Shown here one piece after another: positions 52,367 through 58,148 of a stretch of DNA of 58,148 nucleotides. Below the pieces are notes generated by a model. The model searched no databases. It was not told the DNA's origin and worked only from the letters and a program-made list of their open reading frames with translations. Both the position numbers and the translations under genes were made by a program. The first letter of the stretch is position 1; each line of letters opens with the position of its first letter. The DNA comes from an uncultured Saprospiraceae bacterium (GTDB taxonomy: Bacteria; Bacteroidota; Bacteroidia; Chitinophagales; Saprospiraceae). The stretch covers positions 1-58,148 of the forward strand of contig CALFDU010000045.1 in assembly GCA_937950315.1 (NCBI GenBank), given 5' to 3'.

Positions 52367-53728
52367 ATGAGAAATATTCTAATACTTATCGTCACGTGCT
52401 TTTCAATTTACACGTTTGGACAATCCGTTCCACCTCAAATAGATGAAAGAATCTACGACATAATAGAAAATGTTTCTAGTGAAAGGATCCAGACCGACAT
52501 CGAAAAACTGGTTTCCTTTGGAACAAGACACACACTTTCTGACACGGTTTCACAGACTAGAGGAATCGGGGCAGCTAGACGTTGGATCAAATCTGAATTT
52601 GATCGTATTTCAAGTGATTGTGGCAATTGCTTAGAGGTATCTTTTCATAAAGGATTGGTCAAAGCAGGAGAATCAAGAAGGATTCCTGAGGACACATGGA
52701 TCGTAAATACGATGGCGATAAAACGAGGTACCGTTTATCCTGATCGTTACATCATTATGTCTGGTGATATTGACTCGAGGGTAAGTGACCCATTGGATGG
52801 CACAAGTGATAGTCCTGGAGCCAATGACAATGCTTCAGGCATGGCAGGTGTTATTGAAGCAGCCAGAGTGCTATCTAAATATGACTTCCCTACCAGTATC
52901 ATCTTCCTTGGACTTTCGGGTGAGGAACAAGGATTGTTTGGTGGCAAACTACTGGCAGCTGATATGGTCGCGCAAGAATGGGACATTGTAGGGATCATCA
53001 ACAACGACATGATCGGAAACATCAAAGGAATCGATGGCGTCATTGACAATACAAGCTTCAGAGTTTTTTCCGAACCCATACCACCAAACCCAACCGAACA
53101 AGAATTAATCTGGAATCGATTTTATGGTGGAGAGGTAGACGGACCATCAAGACAACTTGCAAGATACATCGACAAGATGACCGAAAATTATATGACCAAT
53201 CTTGATGCAGTGATGATATATCGATTGGACCGCTTTGGGCGTGGGGGTCACCACAGACCTTTCAATGACCAAGGATTTCCAGGAGTGAGAATCATGGAGA
53301 CACATGAAAATTACGATATGCAACACCAAGATATCCGCACAGAAAATGGCATCGACTACGGAGACGTCATCGAAGGTGTCAATTTTGAATATGCAGCAAA
53401 ACTTACATCGGTCAATGCAATCTGCTTGGCTGCTATTGCCTGGTCACCCAAGCCACCTGAATTCGTGATGATTGGCGGAGCGGTCAAACCATCGACAAGA
53501 TTAAAGTGGGATCCAGTTGACGATCCCAATCTTGCTGGTTACAAAGTCTACTGGAGAAACACCACTTCTCCTCAATGGGAATATTCTCGTTGGGTAGGTT
53601 TGGAAAATGATGTTACACTTGAAAATATTGTGATAGACAATTACCTGTTTGGCGTGTCGGCAGTCGGCAAAGATGGAAATGAAAGCTTGGTTGTCTACCC
53701 AAAAACCTTAATACCTAGAAGAAACTAA
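52367..53728 (+). CDS. M28-type exported peptidase with a C-terminal fibronectin type III domain
   Basis: A 453-residue protein with a signal peptide ending YTFGQ. The zinc-binding residues of an aminopeptidase are recognisable: GANDNASG (Asp), SGEEQGLFG (catalytic Glu-Glu), INNDMIGN (Asp) and a His in METHENYDMQ. The first zinc position, normally HxD, reads SGDIDSR (Asp instead of His). The C-terminal 90 residues form a fibronectin-III-like domain (STRLKWDPVDDPNLAGYKVY). The S4-domain gene starts directly after its stop codon. Confidence 0.9.
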   Translation: MRNILILIVTCFSIYTFGQSVPPQIDERIYDIIENVSSERIQTDIEKLVSFGTRHTLSDTVSQTRGIGAARRWIKSEFDRISSDCGNCLEVSFHKGLVKAGESRRIPEDTWIVNTMAIKRGTVYPDRYIIMSGDIDSRVSDPLDGTSDSPGANDNASGMAGVIEAARVLSKYDFPTSIIFLGLSGEEQGLFGGKLLAADMVAQEWDIVGIINNDMIGNIKGIDGVIDNTSFRVFSEPIPPNPTEQELIWNRFYGGEVDGPSRQLARYIDKMTENYMTNLDAVMIYRLDRFGRGGHHRPFNDQGFPGVRIMETHENYDMQHQDIRTENGIDYGDVIEGVNFEYAAKLTSVNAICLAAIAWSPKPPEFVMIGGAVKPSTRLKWDPVDDPNLAGYKVYWRNTTSPQWEYSRWVGLENDVTLENIVIDNYLFGVSAVGKDGNESLVVYPKTLIPRRN

Positions 53729-53950
53729 ATGGAAATAAATAAAGTAGAGTTTGCACTCAAAGATCAAGAATACATACAGCTCAACAATCTTCTTAAGTTC
53801 TTAGACTTCGTCAATTCGGGTGGAGAAGCAAAGCTCAGAATTCAGGATGGAGAAGTCGTAGTCGACGGTGAAGTTGAATTCAGAGTAAGGAATAAATTGA
53901 GGAAAGGGGCTGTTGTTGAATTTGATGGCAATCAGATTACCATTATATAA
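53729..53950 (+). CDS. S4-domain RNA-binding protein (YaaA/RqcP-like)
   Basis: A 73-residue protein that is just an S4 domain: YIQLNNLLKFLDFVNSGGEA and DGEVVVDGEVEFRVRNKLRK. Small S4 proteins of this class bind ribosomal or tRNA-related RNA (RqcP, YaaA). The ATG follows the stop codon of the M28 gene without a gap, and the DUF92 gene begins ten bases later, so the three are an operon. Its presence there hints at a housekeeping role unrelated to the peptidase. Confidence 0.92.
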   Translation: MEINKVEFALKDQEYIQLNNLLKFLDFVNSGGEAKLRIQDGEVVVDGEVEFRVRNKLRKGAVVEFDGNQITII

Positions 53951-53959
53951 TCCATCAGT

Positions 53960-54709
53960 TTGGAATTAGATTTTCAAGCATTCCTCCATGACAAACCAGC
54001 GCAGCTTGCGACTACAGCAATCTTGTGTTCCATCTTCGCTTTCTTGGGCACCAAAAAGCAATGGTTTACCCTACCCGCCAGCATTACCATTGGTGCACTT
54101 GCCTTGATCATTGTGTATAAGCATGACATCTTGTTGTTGCTTTTCCCATTCCTTTTTGCTTTTATAGGAAGCCTTATTTCTTCCAAGGATCCATCACAGA
54201 AAAAAGGCCGCAGTGTCATTCAAGTACTTGCCAATGCAGCTCCAGCACTCTTGATCATCTTATTCATCCAAGACCCAATTTTATCGCGCAATATGGTCAT
54301 CCTTGTTTTTGCTGTTGCCCTTGCGGATACCATGAGTAGCGAGCTAGGAAGAAAATGGAAAGGTACCACCATCGATTTCTGCAGCATGAAAAAGATGCAG
54401 CCTGGCCTTTCAGGTGGAATAAGTTTGCAAGGTACATTCGCAGGTTTGCTTGGCAGTCTGATCATTGCTGCGGCAGCCCTGATCTATGGCATCTCTACCC
54501 CTTTATTTTTCATGCTACTCATTTTTGGATTTGTAGGTATGCTGATCGATTCTATTTTTGGCAGTATCGCTCAAGGCAAATATATGGTCGGGAAAACATT
54601 ACAAGAAACAGGTAGTCGCGACGAGTTGGTGAGAGGTTTGCATTGGCTTAACAATGAAGCTACCAATTTTATTAGTATTGTGACAACTGTGGTGATAGCG
54701 CCGTTGTAG
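53960..54709 (+). CDS. DUF92 membrane protein (TMEM19 / VTE6-like)
   Basis: A 249-residue polytopic membrane protein with a TTG start. The family motifs are ADTMSSELGRKWKG and QPGLSGGISLQGTFAGLLGS; DUF92 proteins include phytyl-phosphate kinase (VTE6) and relatives of the cytidylyltransferase superfamily. About seven hydrophobic segments are seen. It likely handles a polyprenyl or lipid phosphate. Last gene of the M28-S4-DUF92 operon. Confidence 0.9.
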   Translation: MELDFQAFLHDKPAQLATTAILCSIFAFLGTKKQWFTLPASITIGALALIIVYKHDILLLLFPFLFAFIGSLISSKDPSQKKGRSVIQVLANAAPALLIILFIQDPILSRNMVILVFAVALADTMSSELGRKWKGTTIDFCSMKKMQPGLSGGISLQGTFAGLLGSLIIAAAALIYGISTPLFFMLLIFGFVGMLIDSIFGSIAQGKYMVGKTLQETGSRDELVRGLHWLNNEATNFISIVTTVVIAPL

Positions 54710-54730
54710 GGGTGGGAATGAGTTTTTGTT

Positions 54731-55393
54731 TTAAATTAATCCTTTGAAAATTGATTCCATAAATAGATCAATGTCTTTTACTTTCTTTTCTACCGAACTC
54801 TCCCCGAAATAATAATAGTATTTTCCTGATTTATGCAAAATCAGATAACTTGAACATGGATAATGTTCAGAAAAAAACTGATTTGCAATCATTAAATTTT
54901 CATCAAATTCCCATTTCCGATTTTTGTTCCATCTCGAAATCCCATCATCATTTTTAAAGACATTTAATTGAGTTATTTGTTTCCTTTTAGATAACTCTTT
55001 GTTCAATTTCTCATTCGAAAACCCAATATCATCTAGTGTTGCCATACCGGTAGAATTGCAATCATCTTTTCCTGGATAATAATTTACCATTACAAATTCC
55101 ACCTTACTAAGGTACTCGTCATTCAGGCTAGTTATAAAATTGTTTATTTCTATAGCTTCATCTTTGTTTAAAGAATCAATGTTTGATCTTAAGACTTTTG
55201 GACTCCCCTTGCGATATGGTGAGATAGTTCCGTGATACTCTATTTCTTTCTTTAATTCTGTGAAAGGATTCTGGTTAATCATCAAATCATTTGTAGAATT
55301 TGAATCACCTAAGTTCTTTTTAGTTGTACAAGAAGAGGCTAACATTAAAATCAATATTCCGATTAGCATCTTATTCTTTTCTTCTTTTTTCAT
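54731..55393 (-). CDS. Lipoprotein, function unknown
   Basis: A 220-residue protein with a lysine-rich start (MKKEEKNKMLIG), a hydrophobic segment and lipobox LASSC. The mature part is alpha/beta (VEFVMVNYYPGKDDCNSTG, SRWNKNRKWEFDENLMIANQ, YLILHKSGKYYYYFG). I do not recognise a family, although the WNKNRKWEFD segment resembles redox or thioredoxin-like lipoproteins loosely. It is convergent with the DUF92 gene, 21 bases apart. Confidence 0.72.
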   Translation of the reverse strand: MKKEEKNKMLIGILILMLASSCTTKKNLGDSNSTNDLMINQNPFTELKKEIEYHGTISPYRKGSPKVLRSNIDSLNKDEAIEINNFITSLNDEYLSKVEFVMVNYYPGKDDCNSTGMATLDDIGFSNEKLNKELSKRKQITQLNVFKNDDGISRWNKNRKWEFDENLMIANQFFSEHYPCSSYLILHKSGKYYYYFGESSVEKKVKDIDLFMESIFKGLI

Positions 55394-55661
55394 TTTGGGG
55401 TTTCTGAATTTGGTCTTCCATGTAACATATCATTAAAATGCGTTGTGTCACTTGATATTGCAACTACTTGAGTTATTAAGTTACGAAAAAGAATTTTGGA
55501 ATTAGAGTTGTTGTCTGGAAAATCCAAGAGACATGATATTCATGCTCCATAGTTACCTGCTATTTATATAACCAAAGATCAAATATAAATAATACATCAA
55601 TCCAGGAATTCATGTAATCTTTTTCGTGTTTCTACGTTTTGCTATAATCAAACTATTATAT

Positions 55662-56276
55662 ATGTTTTTGGCTAGACTTTTATTTTGCTATCTAATATTT
55701 AACTCAAGTATTCTTTTGGGGCAAAATAACTTCTTGTTCAAGGGATCGCTTCTCTATTCAGACTATGCGCTTTTCGAAGACAGATATTTTGCAAGCGGAG
55801 CTGGTTTAAGTTTAGACCTTGGTTATCAGATAAAAACAAAAAGCATTAGTTCATTTACTTATGGATTTAGGTATCGAGTTTTAGAGGCAGCATTTGTTCC
55901 AAATTTATCAGAAAACTATGAAGATCTTGCTTATGAAGGATTAAGCTATTCGCAAATAGGAATAACTGTCAGTCATCGTTTGGATATAAATTTCGAAAAC
56001 CCTAAATTCTTCTTTGAATATGACCTTAGTCCTTTAAAAACCATTGCATTCCAAAATAGTACTTCCAAAAACTTAGAACTAAGGAGTTTTAATCTTTTGG
56101 TTGATGCTGGCTTGGGCTTTGATTTATTTATTAAGAATAACTTTTCATTAGTTTCAAAACTTTTTATTTCTACAAATATCATACGTTCCTACAATCAAAC
56201 TACATCGGAGATTCTGAATGAAGCTCATAAGATCAAACAATTGTGGATAGGTGTTTCATTTGGGGTAAGTGTTTAA
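55662..56276 (+). CDS. Small outer-membrane beta-barrel-like protein
   Basis: A 204-residue protein with a signal peptide ending SSILLGQ. I start at ATG 55662; the frame opens earlier with a GTG at 55626. The mature protein has alternating beta strands (FLFKGSLLYSDYALF, GAGLSLDLGYQI, SFTYGFRYRV, GITVSHRLDI, FNLLVDAGLGFDLF, IGVSFGVSV), giving about eight strands, and closes on an aromatic-free strand. Function unknown. It stands alone between a lipoprotein gene and the toxin locus. Confidence 0.75.
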   Translation: MFLARLLFCYLIFNSSILLGQNNFLFKGSLLYSDYALFEDRYFASGAGLSLDLGYQIKTKSISSFTYGFRYRVLEAAFVPNLSENYEDLAYEGLSYSQIGITVSHRLDINFENPKFFFEYDLSPLKTIAFQNSTSKNLELRSFNLLVDAGLGFDLFIKNNFSLVSKLFISTNIIRSYNQTTSEILNEAHKIKQLWIGVSFGVSV

Positions 56277-56613
56277 TTTTGGAGTTGGTAAGTTGCTCAG
56301 TGCGCCATTAGTTTTCTATGAGCTCTACTAGCCATCATCGTCTTTAAGAGAATAACTATTGATTTGAATGTCCTCTTTAGGGGTATTATTTGATAGTGAA
56401 TTATATGGCTTAGTCTTGTCAAAGTTGGTCATAAAACAAAGGTAATATTTACTTCTTCATTTTAAACAAAGGTAATATACGAATAAAATTACTCTTGTTT
56501 CTGATTTAGGCGTAATTCTTACTCTCGTTGATTTTGCATGAATTAAAACGAATAGCTTTATCTATCGTAGGCGCTAGCCTATGATGTGATAAATAGTTTT
56601 AGTGGTAGTCTAT
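56277..56613. other. Intergenic region with a 15-bp direct repeat
   Basis: This AT-rich gap holds a 15-base direct repeat, AAACAAAGGTAATAT, at 56434-56448 and 56464-56478 (exactly 30 bases apart). Each copy contains TACCTTTG on the minus strand, the -7 consensus. No open frame or terminator is convincing. Confidence 0.5.
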
Positions 56614-57045
56614 CTATGGTTTTATTATTTTAAAATATTGTGGATCCAAGTGATCAAAATCATTATCAGTAGTTAAAAGTTCAGACCCTGTAATATGTGC
56701 CGTTGCTGCAATCCATAAATCATTTTTACCCATATTTCTGGAACTCGTAGATAATTTTTTAGTTTGATGTTTACCTTGGCTAAAAGCATCAATGTCAGCA
56801 TAAATATCTACAATTTCATCTGTGTCTATAGGTATTATCATTGTCTCTGATAAAAGAAGCTTTAGTTTATTAATTTTCTTTTGTCCCCATGCCCTTTGGA
56901 TTGAAATTGATATGATTTCTGCTTTTGATGCAATTGAGATAATCAGAAATGGATCTTGGTCATCAAAAAGTTGTAGAATACGTCTCCCAATTTCAGAACC
57001 TGTAAGTAAATGAACTAAAATATTGGTGTCAATTGTATACCTCAT
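56614..57045 (-). CDS. PIN-domain ribonuclease toxin (VapC-like)
   Basis: A 143-residue PIN-domain protein. The acidic residues of the active site are present: Asp6 in YTIDTNI, Glu43, Asp109 in KNDLWIAATA and Asp127/Asp129 in TTDNDFDHL. VapC toxins cut tRNA or rRNA. The start ATG overlaps the stop of the upstream gene (ATGA at 57042-57045), which makes the pair a translationally coupled toxin-antitoxin module. Confidence 0.92.
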   Translation of the reverse strand: MRYTIDTNILVHLLTGSEIGRRILQLFDDQDPFLIISIASKAEIISISIQRAWGQKKINKLKLLLSETMIIPIDTDEIVDIYADIDAFSQGKHQTKKLSTSSRNMGKNDLWIAATAHITGSELLTTDNDFDHLDPQYFKIIKP

Positions 57046-57980
57046 TTAGTTAGTAGTTCTAATAATTCTTCTGTGCTTTCATCACCTGGCCATTGACCAA
57101 ATAGTTTTGATAGCCTTGATCCATTGGCTTTAGATTTATTCTCTATTTTATCCATTCTGAATTCCGGAAAAATTGGAGTTGGAATTTTCTCAAAATATGA
57201 ATCTGTTGGTTCAGAAATTCTAATTTTTAAAATTTCAAATGACTTGATTGTTCCATTTGGAGTGAAATGTGCTAATCCAGTAATTACAACATCTTCTCCA
57301 AAAAATTCAAAAATATCTTCAAAATTCAAATTCGCAGATAATTGAGCTCTTATTTTTTTGCCTTTTGTTATGAGTTCTAATTGAGATTTTGAATGGCTCA
57401 AAGCATCTAGTTTACCTTTTATTTGTGTTTTTAAACTATTTGGAGAGTTTTGCTCTAAAATTTGAATTTCACTAATTTTTTCTTTCTTTATCGATATTTC
57501 ATTTTTCCCTGACTCAAATATTAATTCTGCTTTTTCAGAATCTAAAATTTTATTTAGTCTTGTTAACTCTCTTAATAGGTTTTTGTCAAGTAAGTGGGAA
57601 TTATCTGAATTTGTAATTGCTTGATCATAAGCATAGAATGATAAATCAAGAGCTGTTTTATTGTTTAATTCTTCTGAATCGAAATCTTGGAATAATGGAA
57701 GTTGAAAGTCACCAATTGTGTTTTTAAGCGTGGGAGCTTCTAGTTCTAATACAGTGGATCCTTTTTTAATTCCAGTTAATTTAAAATCCAAGGAATTGGT
57801 AAGCCAAGTGGGTGTTTTCCCTCTTTTTATTGTGCTGTTTCCTTCAACATATGATAATAAAGTGCTTTCCGCAATTCTTGTCACTTGAATAGTAATATCC
57901 CTCAATAAAGAGAATGGAATCTTACCGTTTTCGGTTTGAAAGCCTTTCAATCTTATTTTATGATGGATTTGTTTACTCAA
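57042..57980 (-). CDS. Large candidate antitoxin paired with the PIN toxin
   Basis: A 312-residue protein upstream of and overlapping the PIN gene. It is far larger than a normal VapB (70-90 residues). I see two regions: about 1-170 (LLRDITIQVTRIAESTLLSY, SLDFKLTGIKKGSTVLELEA, alpha/beta) and about 185-255, a beta-rich part (DVVITGLAHFTPNGTIKSFE). A linker of about 30 residues follows, then a helical C-terminal tail with GQWPGDESTEELLELL (W297). Such a W-x-G-D-E tail looks like the segment that wraps a PIN active site. No DNA-binding motif is recognised. No ATG is available near the start, so TTG at 57980 is used. Confidence 0.75.
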   Translation of the reverse strand: MSKQIHHKIRLKGFQTENGKIPFSLLRDITIQVTRIAESTLLSYVEGNSTIKRGKTPTWLTNSLDFKLTGIKKGSTVLELEAPTLKNTIGDFQLPLFQDFDSEELNNKTALDLSFYAYDQAITNSDNSHLLDKNLLRELTRLNKILDSEKAELIFESGKNEISIKKEKISEIQILEQNSPNSLKTQIKGKLDALSHSKSQLELITKGKKIRAQLSANLNFEDIFEFFGEDVVITGLAHFTPNGTIKSFEILKIRISEPTDSYFEKIPTPIFPEFRMDKIENKSKANGSRLSKLFGQWPGDESTEELLELLTK

Positions 57981-58106
57981 TAGTTCAATTTCAGATATAA
58001 ATATGCTAATTATTTAATTAACTCCAAATTCCGTGCTAATAGTCTTTTATTAATTGATTTGTTTTCACTTATTCTCTTACACCTGAATACCTGCACCTTA
58101 CCTACC

Positions 58107-58148
58107 CTAGTCACCCACAACTACCTCTTCCAAATCAAATCCGGCACC
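58107..58148 (-). CDS. Possible C-terminus of a gene running off the window
   Basis: On the minus strand 13 codons (GAGFDLEEVVVGD) end at a TAG at 58107-58109. The reading frame runs to the window edge. It could be the end of a gene, but such a short stretch cannot prove it. Confidence 0.3.
   Translation of the reverse strand, partial: GAGFDLEEVVVGD

Overview
The window is about 58 kb of an AT-rich bacterial chromosome from the phylum Bacteroidota, probably Saprospiria or a close marine relative; I cannot name a genus. Supporting signs are four proteins with C-terminal type IX secretion (T9SS) sorting domains, two more with a C-terminal 3-coathanger-like domain, many lipoproteins, absence of Shine-Dalgarno sequences, TAnnTTTG-type -7 boxes, the RDD/SpoIIM/DUF4129/DUF4350/MoxR/DUF58 cluster, and a NagB-LmbE fusion. 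I see no rRNA, tRNA, CRISPR array, prophage or insertion sequence.

Layout. 1-8 kb: the tail of a secreted T9SS protein, a cold-shock protein, a secreted Met-zincin protease, a NagX-like acetyltransferase overlapping a VanX-like D-Ala-D-Ala dipeptidase, small envelope proteins and a methyltransferase. 8-16 kb: a coiled-coil lipoprotein, a PfkB sugar kinase, a two-domain DUF1080 protein divergent from a large lipoprotein cytochrome c (PVC type), and a T9SS cargo gene whose signal peptide is cut off by an in-frame TAA. 16-20.6 kb: alaS divergent from an M23 peptidase, then a free-standing NUMOD4/HNH protein. 21-28 kb: the RDD gene facing a SpoIIM-DUF4129-DUF4350-MoxR-DUF58 operon. 28-37 kb: a NagB-LmbE fusion and two very large secreted proteins (a metalloprotease and a sortilin-like propeller) sharing a C-terminal coathanger-type domain. 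36.7-41.2 kb: arginase, lspA, a small possible sRNA or small-protein locus, GNAT, VOC, NTF2-like and ankyrin genes. 41.3-44.1 kb: an ABC ATPase-permease-GntR-DUF2807 operon with a visible palindromic operator. 44.2-52.3 kb: a sulfatase, a hydrolase-fold T9SS protein lacking its catalytic serine, an FG-GAP/MopE-repeat T9SS protein, a twitch-type radical SAM enzyme and a second DUF1080 protein. 52.4-54.7 kb: M28 peptidase, S4 protein and DUF92 protein in one operon. 54.7-58.1 kb: a lipoprotein, a small beta-barrel, and a PIN-domain toxin overlapped by a 312-residue protein that is probably its antitoxin.

Functionally this looks like a polymer-degrading heterotroph: exported proteases, a sulfatase, keto-sugar hydrolase-type proteins, amino-sugar and cell-wall recycling functions, and a large envelope and secretion load. 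The locus most likely to be poorly described is the large-antitoxin/PIN pair at 56614-57980. Next in interest are the coathanger-tailed secreted proteins, the small terminator-ended locus at 38475-38593, and the T9SS gene interrupted by a stop codon.
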